DNA of 59,269 nucleotides from Candidatus Corynebacterium avicola (GTDB lineage: Bacteria > Actinomycetota > Actinomycetes > Mycobacteriales > Mycobacteriaceae). Position numbers and translations under genes: made by a program. The stretch spans positions 1 to 59,269 of the forward strand of contig DXGC01000039.1 in NCBI GenBank assembly GCA_019114135.1, given 5' to 3'. This document shows, in pieces, positions 44,551 to 53,168 of the stretch (the first letter of the stretch is position 1; each line of letters opens with the position of its first letter). The notes beneath the pieces are model-generated. The model ran no database searches. It saw only the letters and a program-made list of their open reading frames with translations, and had not been told where the DNA came from.

Positions 44551-47225
44551 GCCTGGCCACCCTTCGAGTCCTTGTCGTCCGAGTCAGTGTCCGCATCGGC
44601 GGTGTCGTCTGATCCGTCTGCATCGTCGGGTTTCGGGTCGTCAGGGCCATCCGGGTCGTCCGGGTCGTCCGGGTCGTCCTGAATCACCGAACTACCGCCG
44701 ACACCGGCGACAGCGGTCTGCAGCTCACTCTCGGGGAGCTCGGCGAGCTCATGGGCATTGGCGTAGCTGCGCTTGACGTAGTACAGGACCAGGATGAACC
44801 CCACGACAAGGAGCATCCACAGGCACACGATGCCGAAGATCATCGCCTTCTGGGTACTGGTGAACCTGGCGATGATGCCCAGCACCACCGCACCGGCGAT
44901 ACCGACGATCACCGCCCCGCGCAGCAGGCGGTCGTAGTTCTCACGCAGCGGCTTCCACTTGTTGTCCATCTCCTCGCGGAAGGCGTCCCGGTCACGCAGC
45001 GCGTAGATCACGTCGGACAGGCGGTAACTGGACCCCACGACCTCGACCCTCTCGCTGAGGACCAGGCCGGTGGACTCCAACTCCTTGTTGACCTGGACGT
45101 TGACGTTCGACATGAAGCGTCGCGCCAACGTGCCGACCACGAGGGCAATCACCGTCATCACCGCCAAGGTGCCCATCGCACGCCAGTAGTGGTCGCCGTA
45201 GAAACCACCTATGGTCTCTCTCATGGCGTCGATGCCGTAGGTGAACGGCAGCAGTGGGTATATCGCCTGGAAGAAGGCAGGGGTCATCTCGATCGGGTAC
45301 ATGCCCGAGGCGCCCGGGATCTGCAGGAAGGCCAACACCACCGCAATGATGCGGCCGACATGGCCCAGCGTGGCGACCAGTCCGTACACGATGGACAGGT
45401 ACGCCAGTCCGGTCAGCATCGAGGTGCCGATGAACGCGAACGTGTTGGCGGTCTGCACGCCGAGCAGCAGGTCACCGACCGAGACGACCAGTCCCTGACC
45501 CAGGCCGAGCACGGCCAACAGCATCAACCGTCCACGGTAGGCCTGGCCGACGGTCAGCCGCTTCACACCCTTCTTGTCGACCTCCACGCGGAAGGTCACC
45601 ATCAGCATGAACGCGCCGATCCACAGCGCGAGGTTCGTGAACAGGGCCGCCATGCCCGAGCCGTAGTTCTTCACGGGGTACACCGCGTGGCTCTCCACGT
45701 TGGCCGGGCTAGCGACGAAACGGGACACGCCGTCGGAGTCGAGACTGGTCACGGTATCCAGCAGGCCGCCCTCGGACGCCGCGTTCAGCGCGAGGATGTC
45801 TGTCTTCGCCGTCTCCAGACCGTTCTCGATGCCGGTGACCTCATCGGCGAACTCACCCAACACCTCTCCGGTGCCGTCGAGCGTGTCCTTGGCCCCGTCC
45901 AGCAGAGAGTCCGCCTCGGTCAGCATGGTCTGGGTGGACTTCAGGGAACCGGCGAAGCTGCCGGCGGTGGCGTTGACCCTGCTGATCGCCGCCTGCAGCT
46001 GTGGCAGGGCGTCACCGGTCGCCGACTGGATGCCACCGGCGGAGTCACGGGTGTCCTGGGTGGCGGCGGCCATGGCGTCTGACGCACCGCTCACCGCATC
46101 GAGCGCGCTCGAGGCATCTGTCTGCAGACCCGTCAGACTGTCGACGAGGTCCGAGTTCGCCTCGTTCTGGGACCGGAGGTCGTCCAGCGCGTCCTGCAGC
46201 GGGCCCGCGGCACCCGCCCCGATGGCGGCACCGTCGATCAGTCGCTCCAGCTGGGCGATGGCGCGCTCGCTCTGACTGGTGAAACCAGAGGCGTCGCGAA
46301 GCGCAGAGTCAATGCCCGTCCCGGCACGCTCCAACTCACCGGTCACCGAGGAGATCGCCCCGCTGGCGGCGGAGGTCCCCTCGGCCAGTGCCCCGGTGCT
46401 CTCCAGGTAGGCGGTGGTGGCCGCCTCGGAGAAGTTGTCGATCTGTGTCTGGACCTCGCTCATGATCGACTGCACCTGGGTCAGGGCGGTGTTCGCCTCG
46501 TCCAGGGTGCCGTCGACCGATCGCAGGGCTTGCTGGGTGGAGTCGATCGTAGGCTTGGCCTCGTCCAGTCGGCCCTGGATCCGGGTCAGCGACGCACTGG
46601 CGGAGGCCATGGTGTCGGCGGTCTCGTCGAAGGCGTTGGCTGCGTTGTTCTGGGAGTCCGCCAGCCGTTGCTCAAGGTCCCCACCGCCACTGGTCAGCTC
46701 AGTGGTGACGGCTTCGCTGACGCGCTCCTTGACCACCGAGTCGATGGTGGAGTCGAGGGTGGTGGCACCTTGGTCGGTGATCTTCGGGGAGATCGCACTG
46801 GTCTTCTCGTTGACCTGGTACTTCAGTGTCGGTGGCGAGTAGGTGCCCTCGAAGATGCTGAGGATGTCACTGGTGAAGGTGGACGGCACGGTGATGGAGC
46901 CGTAGACGTCGCCATTTTTCAGTGCGTCGTCGGCTTCCTCGGCGTCCATGAACTGCCAGCCGAGTTCCTCGTTCTCCTTGAGCTGGGAGACGACCTGTTC
47001 ACCGACGTCGATCGGACCGGTCAGATCCGACTCGCCGCCCTCGTCCTCGTTGACCACGGCGACATCGACGTTGCCGGTGTTGCCGTAGGGGTCCCAGAAT
47101 GCGGCGACGTTCACCCATGCGTAGAGCGCAGGGATGATCATGACCCCGATGATGATCAGCCACACCTTGGGCGTTTTCCAGAGACGAGTCAGATCCCTGG
47201 TGAAGACTTTCGTGCTTCCTCTCAC
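44547..47225 (-). CDS. YhgE/Pip-family membrane protein, first of pair
   Basis: 892 aa from GTG 47225, chosen because TACGGT lies 6 nt upstream and the family begins about eight residues before FTRDLTRLWKTPKVW; GTG 47258 is an alternative. Same layout as its neighbour: N-terminal helix (IIIGVMIIPALYAWVNVAAFWDPYGNTG), a long external coiled-coil-like region (about 180-520), and C-terminal ABC-2-like helices. It also has an extra cytoplasmic/TM part (VIVGIAGAVVLGIIARF, MIFGIVCLWMLLVVGFILVLYY) and an acidic Asp/Pro/Gly tail (DDPDDPDDPDGPDDPKPDDA region) missing from the paralogue. Confidence 0.87.
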   Translation of the reverse strand: MRGSTKVFTRDLTRLWKTPKVWLIIIGVMIIPALYAWVNVAAFWDPYGNTGNVDVAVVNEDEGGESDLTGPIDVGEQVVSQLKENEELGWQFMDAEEADDALKNGDVYGSITVPSTFTSDILSIFEGTYSPPTLKYQVNEKTSAISPKITDQGATTLDSTIDSVVKERVSEAVTTELTSGGGDLEQRLADSQNNAANAFDETADTMASASASLTRIQGRLDEAKPTIDSTQQALRSVDGTLDEANTALTQVQSIMSEVQTQIDNFSEAATTAYLESTGALAEGTSAASGAISSVTGELERAGTGIDSALRDASGFTSQSERAIAQLERLIDGAAIGAGAAGPLQDALDDLRSQNEANSDLVDSLTGLQTDASSALDAVSGASDAMAAATQDTRDSAGGIQSATGDALPQLQAAISRVNATAGSFAGSLKSTQTMLTEADSLLDGAKDTLDGTGEVLGEFADEVTGIENGLETAKTDILALNAASEGGLLDTVTSLDSDGVSRFVASPANVESHAVYPVKNYGSGMAALFTNLALWIGAFMLMVTFRVEVDKKGVKRLTVGQAYRGRLMLLAVLGLGQGLVVSVGDLLLGVQTANTFAFIGTSMLTGLAYLSIVYGLVATLGHVGRIIAVVLAFLQIPGASGMYPIEMTPAFFQAIYPLLPFTYGIDAMRETIGGFYGDHYWRAMGTLAVMTVIALVVGTLARRFMSNVNVQVNKELESTGLVLSERVEVVGSSYRLSDVIYALRDRDAFREEMDNKWKPLRENYDRLLRGAVIVGIAGAVVLGIIARFTSTQKAMIFGIVCLWMLLVVGFILVLYYVKRSYANAHELAELPESELQTAVAGVGGSSVIQDDPDDPDDPDGPDDPKPDDADGSDDTADADTDSDDKDSKGGQA

Positions 47226-47231
47226 TCTGGC

Positions 47232-47237
47232 ACCGTA
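47232..47237 (-). promoter_or_regulatory. -10 hexamer candidate of the YhgE/Pip operon
   Basis: TACGGT (minus strand) lies 6 nt before GTG 47225, a leaderless-type arrangement. Confidence 0.4.
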
Positions 47238-47417
47238 ACACCCTGCGGGGCTCCACACTCAATGATTCAGTCTGGCTCACAGAAACCTGCGCCGCCGAAC
47301 AGAAAGGTTGCGTGCGCAGGGAACGAAAAGTCTGCTCGCCCGACCGAAAAACAGTGGTGAACGTCACTTACCCACACTCCATGGTGCCCGGAAGTCGTTT
47401 CCCGGTGACTTCGCCGT

Positions 47418-47519
47418 GAGGTGGCATCGCAGCTGCACTGCCGGCTATCGCAAATGACCGCATTTCACTGATTCTCCGGTCATTTGCGATGACCGAGCGT
47501 TCATCTGCGATGCCACCTC
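47418..47519. repeat. Nested double inverted repeat (102 bp)
   Basis: Outer arms GAGGTGGCATCGCAG (47418-47432) and CTGCGATGCCACCTC (47505-47519) are perfectly complementary. Inner arms ATCGCAAATGACCG (47447-47460) and CGGTCATTTGCGAT (47477-47490) are also perfect. The motif TGCGAT or its complement therefore appears four times. The outer right arm runs into the ssuD stop codon. It lies about 190 bp upstream of the YhgE operon start. Confidence 0.9.
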
Positions 47520-48747
47520 ATGCGCTGCGCTCCTTGGCGAAGGAGGCGTCCGCGACCGGTGCCGGGATCGGAGCGGCCTCACCGAAGGGCCCGCCGTGGT
47601 TGGTCACGGCGAATCCACGGCGACGCAGAGCGGGAATCACACCTTCGCCCAGGTGGTAGGTCTCCTCCAGGTGCGGGTAGCCGGACAGGACGAAGTCCAC
47701 GACACCCTTGCCGTGGTACTCGGCGACGAGATCGGCGACCTCCTCGTAGGAACCGACGAATGCGGTGCCGGCGCCACCACGGACCAGGCCCACACCGGCC
47801 CACAGGCCGGGGTGGATCTCCAGGTCGTGGACGTCGCCGTTCTGGCGGTAACCAGCCCCACGGTCATGCAGTTCGGCGATGCGCCGCTGACTCTCGGACT
47901 CGGAGGACGCGATGGCCTGCTGGGCGGCACGGACGTCCCGCTCGGAGACGTTGCTGATCAGGGCGCGTGCCGCAGTCCATGCCTCGGCGGAGGTCTCACG
48001 GGCGATGAGGTGCACGCGCAGACCACCGCGTGCGTCCGGCACCTCGGCGAGCTTCTCACCGACGGCGTCGGGACGCTCACCCCAGGTCAGGTAGGTGTCC
48101 GCGTGACTGCGGGCGACGTCGAGAGCCTCCGGTGAGGAGCCGGAGAAGAACACCGGCGGGATGCTGTCCGGACGCACCGGCAGCCGGGCCCCGGTGACCT
48201 GCACGTGACGGCCGTGGAAGTCGACCGGCTCCGGGCTGATCCAGAGCTGCTTCCACAGTTCGAGGTACTCCGCGGTGCGCTCGTAGCGCTGCGGCTTGTC
48301 CAGGGTGTCACCGGTGGCGTCCTGCTGGACCGGCTCTCCCCCGGTGACGACGTTGAGGTTCAGCCGGTCCCCGGACAGCCTCTGGAAGGTGGCGGCGGAC
48401 TGGGCCTCCTTCAACGCGGTGGCCAACCCAGGACGCACGGCGATGAGGAACTTCAGCCGGTCGGTGACGGAGAGCAGGCTGGATGCAACGACCCACGGGT
48501 CCTCGCACCACAGGCCGACGGGGATCAGGACGCTGTCCAGGCCGTTCTGCTCGGCTGCCAGGGCCAGCTGGGTGAGGTAGCGAAGGTCGACCGGCCGGTC
48601 GGTGACCGGGTCGTTTCCGCTGGTGGTGACCTTGCCGCCCGGGCCACCGCCGACGACGTAGCGTGTGTCGACGAACGGAGGCAGGAACCAGTGGAAGGTG
48701 AGCTCCGGCGCTGGGTCCGGCTGTGCTGAGCTGGTCTGTGAAGTCAT
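47518..48747 (-). CDS. ssuD: FMNH2-dependent alkanesulfonate monooxygenase (SsuD-like, LLM class)
   Basis: 409 aa. Luciferase-like fold with FHWFLPPFVDTRYVVGG at the N-terminus, DSVLIPVGLWCEDPWVVASSLLSVTDRLKFLIAVRPGL, LNLNVVTGGEPVQQDATGD and RYERTAEYLELWKQLW. These match SsuD, which uses FMNH2 and O2 to release sulfite from alkanesulfonates. A McbR-like box lies just upstream of ATG 48747. The ssuABC transporter is absent; an MFS gene is next to it. FMNH2 could come from the flavin reductase at 56042. Confidence 0.92.
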   Translation of the reverse strand: MTSQTSSAQPDPAPELTFHWFLPPFVDTRYVVGGGPGGKVTTSGNDPVTDRPVDLRYLTQLALAAEQNGLDSVLIPVGLWCEDPWVVASSLLSVTDRLKFLIAVRPGLATALKEAQSAATFQRLSGDRLNLNVVTGGEPVQQDATGDTLDKPQRYERTAEYLELWKQLWISPEPVDFHGRHVQVTGARLPVRPDSIPPVFFSGSSPEALDVARSHADTYLTWGERPDAVGEKLAEVPDARGGLRVHLIARETSAEAWTAARALISNVSERDVRAAQQAIASSESESQRRIAELHDRGAGYRQNGDVHDLEIHPGLWAGVGLVRGGAGTAFVGSYEEVADLVAEYHGKGVVDFVLSGYPHLEETYHLGEGVIPALRRRGFAVTNHGGPFGEAAPIPAPVADASFAKERSA

Positions 48748-48756
48748 GCACAGCAG

Positions 48757-48782
48757 TGAACCACTCCGTCTAGTTCATGAAC
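48757..48782 (-). promoter_or_regulatory. McbR-like box upstream of ssuD
   Basis: Minus strand TAGAC-N6-GTTCA (48772-48757) matches 8 of 10 defined positions of the McbR operator TAGAC-N6-GTCTA. A perfect palindrome GTTCATGAAC follows at 48773-48782. TTCACT lies 7 nt before ATG 48747 as a weak -10. Confidence 0.45.
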
Positions 48783-48810
48783 CAGGCTTTCTTTCGGTCT
48801 GAATCTCCCG

Positions 48811-50115
48811 TCAGTGACCCGTGTACTCCCGCCAGTGGGGTGCGGTGAGCTCGTCGTCGATGACGGAGTTGGCTCCGGCACGGACACCGACCACGCCCAT
48901 CACCAGCGAGAGCACCACCAGTGCGATCAGGATCTCGGTCCACCTGCCCGTGTTCTCGTAGACCAGACCGATGAGGAAGGGTCCCAGGCCGGCCACGAAG
49001 TAACCCATCGGCTGGACGAACCCGGACAGTCGCGCGGTCACCAGTGGTGACCGGCTGCGCGCCGGAATCAACGCGATCGCCGTCGGGAAGCAGAAACCTC
49101 CGACGCCCAGGAAGAGCGCCCACAGCAGCGGCGTAGTGGTCGGGGCCAGCAGAATCCCCAGGTAGCCGCCAGCAGTGAGCACTGCGAACAGCAGCGGGAA
49201 CGGTGCCAGGCTGCGCACCCGGTCGATGATGGTGGGCATCAGGATCCCGCCGAGCACGTTCAACGCGCCGACCAGGGAGAGCGCCAGGCTGGCGGTGTCG
49301 CGCGAGGCCCCGGCGTCCACGTACATCTGCGGCATCCAGCCCATCTGCAGGTAGGCGTTCATCGACTGGAGGGCGAAGAACAGGGTGAGGAACACCGCGG
49401 TCGGCGAGCGCCACAGCGACACCCTGGTCAACGCAGTGCGGACGGAGGCGTCGGTACCGGTGCCGGTGCCGGACGCTCCGGCGGTCGCCGTCGCGTCCGA
49501 CTCCACGTCGGCGGGCACCGGGTCCGGGGTCGACGGGAAATCGAACCCGGTACGCCAGGCGACGACCAGCCACACCACAACCTGCACCGCAGCCAGGAGA
49601 CCCCAGACGAACAACGACCAGCGCCAGGCGTCGTCCCCGGAGAACCACATCGCCGACAGGGGCCCGAGCGCACCCGACAGGCCGAGCAGCGCACCGTAGG
49701 CGGTCATCATCGCCACGGTGCGACGTCCCCCGTAGTTCTTCACCCACGCCGGGATCAGCACGTTGCCCACCGCGATACCGGCGACGACCAGGCCGGTGAG
49801 CAGCATGAACCAGGCGATCCCACCGACCCACGGGCGCACCGCCAGTCCGAGCAGGGCCAGCACCATGCCGATCACGATCACCCGGCTCAGGCCCAGGCGT
49901 CGAGCCAGCGGCACGGCACACAGGCCCATGATCCCGAAGAGCACACCGGGCATCGCGGTGATCAGACCGGCCAGTGAGCCGGAGGCACCGAAGGCGCTGA
50001 GCACGTCCGACAGCACCGGTCCGAGCGAGGCGATCCCGGCGCGAAGGTTCACTGCGGCGACGACCACGGCGACGAACGCCAGTCCCACGGGGATGGCGAC
50101 GCTCTTTCTCGGCAC
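48811..50115 (-). CDS. MFS transporter, CynX/NimT family
   Basis: 434 aa from GTG 50115 with AGGAG 8 nt upstream. About 12 transmembrane helices. CynX/NimT-type features are NLRAGIASLGPVLSDVLSAFG near the N-terminus, GIAVGNVLIPAWVKNYGGRRTVAMM, and GAQ-like TM7 region LQSMNAYLQMGWMPQMYVDAGASRDTAS. A central hydrophilic loop (about 200-235) is Asp/Ala/Thr-rich. The position between ssuD and other sulfur genes suggests transport of a sulfur compound, but the family transports diverse anions and drugs. Confidence 0.87.
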   Translation of the reverse strand: MPRKSVAIPVGLAFVAVVVAAVNLRAGIASLGPVLSDVLSAFGASGSLAGLITAMPGVLFGIMGLCAVPLARRLGLSRVIVIGMVLALLGLAVRPWVGGIAWFMLLTGLVVAGIAVGNVLIPAWVKNYGGRRTVAMMTAYGALLGLSGALGPLSAMWFSGDDAWRWSLFVWGLLAAVQVVVWLVVAWRTGFDFPSTPDPVPADVESDATATAGASGTGTGTDASVRTALTRVSLWRSPTAVFLTLFFALQSMNAYLQMGWMPQMYVDAGASRDTASLALSLVGALNVLGGILMPTIIDRVRSLAPFPLLFAVLTAGGYLGILLAPTTTPLLWALFLGVGGFCFPTAIALIPARSRSPLVTARLSGFVQPMGYFVAGLGPFLIGLVYENTGRWTEILIALVVLSLVMGVVGVRAGANSVIDDELTAPHWREYTGH

Positions 50116-50285
50116 GGCGATTCTCCTGTCTGTGCTGCTTTCCCACCACACGGCGGCGTGGACTGACCAAACCCTAGTCAACCTACCCGCGGACTCAGGT
50201 GCTTTCCATTCACCGGGTCTCGGCGGGCAGGACTGAAAGTTGTCCACATTCGTCCGTGGCGCCCACATCACTCTCGGCCGGTGGG

Positions 50286-50302
50286 TAACGTTCATGGCGA
50301 TG
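50286..50302 (+). promoter_or_regulatory. Leaderless-type promoter of the 50300 gene
   Basis: TAACGT (50286-50291), 8 nt, ATG 50300. This favours ATG 50300 over ATG 50294 and a longer frame to 50240. Confidence 0.45.
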
Positions 50303-51670
50303 CCTGCTTCATTCCCTGCCTCCCCTGTCCCCGCCTCCGCCGCCGTCTGGGGCACGGTCGACACCGATGAAGAGATCTCGGACGCCCTGCTCCACAACGT
50401 CGTGACCAGCATGATGTCCACCCACGGCGCCCTGCGGGCGGTGCTCGGTGACGGAGAAGAGACCACCGTGACCGTCCCCGACGAGCCGGAAGTCGCTGCG
50501 TCCGACATCATCGCCGAGGACCGTACCGGCCCCGGGATGCTGGCAGGGGCGCTGTCTCCGTCGACCGGGCTGGTGTGGACACTCAGCAGGTTGTCACCGA
50601 CGCGGCTTCTGGTGTGCGTCCACCGCGGAGTCATCGACAGTGCCAGTTGGGCGACGGTGATCGGCGACATCCGCACCGTGCTGGAGGGCGGATCTCTGCA
50701 GCCCGCCGGGTCCTGGGCGGACGCCGCGGCGGCAGCGTCGGCAGCGTCTGCGGCGTCGGCGGCGCCGCCCGTGGCCGCACCGATCCACGGTGGCGGCCCG
50801 GCGACGTACAAGACCTTCGACGTCAGCGATGCCGAGGCACTGCTGGAACTGCTGCCCGCCCAACTGGACACCGGTGTGGAGGAGATCCTCGCTGCTGCCG
50901 TGGTGATCGCCCGCGCCGCGTCAGGTCGGCCGATCGACACCGTCGCACTGCGCAGTCGTCGGCCCGCCGGCGAGACCGGCAGGGCCGGCAGGGCCGGCGA
51001 GGACCACCAGCGCACCGTCGGGCGCCTCGACCAGCAGTACACCGCCGCCGTCCCCCACCCGCACGCCGCAGAGTCCGACCTGTTCTCCGGCGCCCCGGTC
51101 GTGCGCAGGACCGTGACGGACACCGCGGAGCTGCTGGACGCCTCGGTGACCGCGAGCGACACCGCGGATCCCGGTGCCACCGTCGAGGTGTCGACGGCGA
51201 AGATCTCCGTGACCGGGCCGGTGCGTCCGGTCGACGGGGTGGCGCACGTGATCCTGGGGACCCAGGCACTTGCCCGGATCTCCGTGGTCGACGAACGCGG
51301 CGGCGCCGACGGCGTGCTGCTGTGGCGGTGGCTGGAGCAGGCGCTGATCAGCCTTTCCGCGCTGGCCCGGCTGATCGATGCCGGATCAGACGCGGTACCG
51401 CACGAGCCTGTACCCGCACGCAGCGGGAACCTCTTCGGTGCTGACCCGGCGGCGGATCTCGACCGGGCAGGAAAACGTCCCGACCGCACCGTGGACCTGC
51501 GCCACCTGCCCGAGGTCAACGGCTTCGAGGTCGCCCGGCACCTCGCCGACAACCACCCCGGCGGCACCACCCTGGTGCTGATGCCCGGGGTCACCGACCC
51601 GAAGGCCACGGGCGGGCGCTCCGGCCGGGTCGGCCGCGGGGTGACCGCCCGCCTGATCACCGAGCGGTGA
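50300..51670 (+). CDS. Degenerate condensation-domain-like protein
   Basis: 456 aa. The arrangement resembles an NRPS condensation or PapA-type acyltransferase domain: THGALRAVL, a central RLLVCVHRGVIDSASWATVIGDIRTVLEG in place of HHxxxDGxSW, then LLPAQLDTGVEEILAAAVVIARA and a C-terminal RTVDLRHL. The second His and the DG of the catalytic motif are missing (HRGVIDS), so catalysis by the usual route is unlikely. Ala/Ser-rich and Ala/Gly/Arg-rich linkers separate the blocks. No carrier-protein or adenylation domain is present. Function unknown; the similarity is low and needs profile-profile comparison. Confidence 0.6.
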   Translation: MPASFPASPVPASAAVWGTVDTDEEISDALLHNVVTSMMSTHGALRAVLGDGEETTVTVPDEPEVAASDIIAEDRTGPGMLAGALSPSTGLVWTLSRLSPTRLLVCVHRGVIDSASWATVIGDIRTVLEGGSLQPAGSWADAAAAASAASAASAAPPVAAPIHGGGPATYKTFDVSDAEALLELLPAQLDTGVEEILAAAVVIARAASGRPIDTVALRSRRPAGETGRAGRAGEDHQRTVGRLDQQYTAAVPHPHAAESDLFSGAPVVRRTVTDTAELLDASVTASDTADPGATVEVSTAKISVTGPVRPVDGVAHVILGTQALARISVVDERGGADGVLLWRWLEQALISLSALARLIDAGSDAVPHEPVPARSGNLFGADPAADLDRAGKRPDRTVDLRHLPEVNGFEVARHLADNHPGGTTLVLMPGVTDPKATGGRSGRVGRGVTARLITER

Positions 51671-51762
51671 CCGAAACGCGCCTTTATAGCGAAGGCGTGC
51701 GCGGAGATCAAGGGTTCGTCGCGTCCGACGTCAAAAGGTAGGCGGTCGAACATACGGCTTCC

Positions 51763-51779
51763 TACGATCCCGGGGCATG
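51763..51779 (+). promoter_or_regulatory. Leaderless-type promoter of the styA-like operon
   Basis: TACGAT (51763-51768), 8 nt, ATG 51777. No McbR-type box was found in the preceding 100 bp. Confidence 0.5.
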
Positions 51780-53168
51780 ACCACACACCAGGAAAGCCCC
51801 CAGACACCCCCACTGAGATCAGTAGCCGTCATCGGCGCCGGCATCGCCGGTGCCAATGCCGCACTTGCCTTCACCCGGAAGGGGTGGCGCGTCGACCTGT
51901 ACAGCAACAGGAACCGCAACGACCTGCGCAACAACTCCCCCGCCACCGGCACCGCGATCCTCTTCGGCGCCTCCCGAACCCCCGACGCCGAGATCACGAC
52001 CGACCGCTACGCCGACGTCCCCACCGCCCACTTCACCTCCTCCGCCGCCTCGGTCTCCGGGGTCACCACCTTCGCCTCCGACCTGGACTACGAGGCCCAG
52101 TCGGTGGACGTCCGGCTGCGCGCCGACGACCGGATCGGCGAGTTCCTCGAGCTGGCGGAGAGCGACAACGGCGACACCACCGGCGGCCAGTTCATCGTCC
52201 AGGACGTCACAACCGACAGCCTCGACACCATCGCCGCCGAACACGACCTGACCTTCGTCGCCACCGGCAAGGCCGGGCTGGCCGATCTCTTCGAGACCGA
52301 CGAGGAGCGCACCCCGTACACCGAACCCCAGCGCTACCTGATCACCGTCACCACCCACGGTCTGCCGTCCGACCACGTCTTCGCCGGACGCAACACCAAG
52401 CCGGGCAGCCTGCTGTCCATCCACGACGAGGGCGAGGTGTTCGTCGGCCCCTACCTGCACAAGGACTGGAACGGCGAGACCGACGGCACTGCCAACACCG
52501 ACGGAGACTCCTGGGTGCTGCTCGCCTGGGCACGCCCGGGCACCGACACCGAGGAGGCCTTCCGCTCCGCGGAGAACGCGCAGGACGCCCTGGACGTCCT
52601 CAAGAAGGTCCACCGCGACAATTTCCCCGAGGTCGCCGACGACATCGACCAGCTGACCACCATCGACTCCGACCGGTACTCCTGGCTCAAGGGCGCGGTC
52701 ACCCCGCGGGTGCACAAGCCCACCGCCACCACCGCCGGTGGCCACCTCATCGCCACCCTCGGCGACACCTCCATCGCCGTCGACCCGATCGCCGGACAGG
52801 GCGCCCAGCTCTCCACCTTCCAGATCGCCGCGCTCGCCCAGGGGTTGCAGGACGCCGAAACCGACGGTCGCGACTGGGACGCCGACCTGCTCACCGAGCT
52901 CTTCGACCAGCACTGGGAGGCCCACGGCGCCTCCGGTGTGGAGGTCACCACCCTGTTCCTCGCCGATCCGAAGTTCGCCGACGTGGCCAATGAGTTCTTC
53001 GGCACCGCCGCCGGCGACCCCGAGGTCGCCCGCACCCTGTTCAGCCTCTTCTCCGAGACCGCCCCGGCACTCACGCTGCGCACCGCTGAGGACGTGCAGA
53101 ACCTGGTGGCCTCCCGCAGGGAGAAGGCAGAGACAGCAGAGTCAGAGAAGGCAGGTGCACGGGTATGA
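51777..53168 (+). CDS. StyA-like FAD-dependent monooxygenase
   Basis: 463 aa. N-terminal FAD-binding GAGIAGANAALAFTRKGWRVDLYSNR (about 18-45). The styrene/indole monooxygenase pattern follows, including LRNNSPATGTAILFGAS, VFAGRNTKPGSLLSIHDEGEVFVGPYLHKDW and a late FAD-contact ATLGDTSIAVDPIAGQGAQLSTFQIAALAQ. These two-component monooxygenases receive reduced FAD from a separate reductase (StyB), which is not encoded next to it. The stop overlaps the next gene (ATGA), tying it to the sulfur monooxygenases. An S-oxygenation role is an inference. Confidence 0.8.
   Translation: MTTHQESPQTPPLRSVAVIGAGIAGANAALAFTRKGWRVDLYSNRNRNDLRNNSPATGTAILFGASRTPDAEITTDRYADVPTAHFTSSAASVSGVTTFASDLDYEAQSVDVRLRADDRIGEFLELAESDNGDTTGGQFIVQDVTTDSLDTIAAEHDLTFVATGKAGLADLFETDEERTPYTEPQRYLITVTTHGLPSDHVFAGRNTKPGSLLSIHDEGEVFVGPYLHKDWNGETDGTANTDGDSWVLLAWARPGTDTEEAFRSAENAQDALDVLKKVHRDNFPEVADDIDQLTTIDSDRYSWLKGAVTPRVHKPTATTAGGHLIATLGDTSIAVDPIAGQGAQLSTFQIAALAQGLQDAETDGRDWDADLLTELFDQHWEAHGASGVEVTTLFLADPKFADVANEFFGTAAGDPEVARTLFSLFSETAPALTLRTAEDVQNLVASRREKAETAESEKAGARV

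Noticed and set aside
42556..44682. 708-codon plus-strand open frame opposite the YhgE-like gene
   Set aside because: Antisense shadow; low-complexity composition and no start signals.
48811..51813. Extension of the MFS transporter frame to 1000 codons
   Set aside because: The extra N-terminal 560 residues are the antisense of the gene at 50300 and have no family features; GTG 50115 has a good ribosome binding site.
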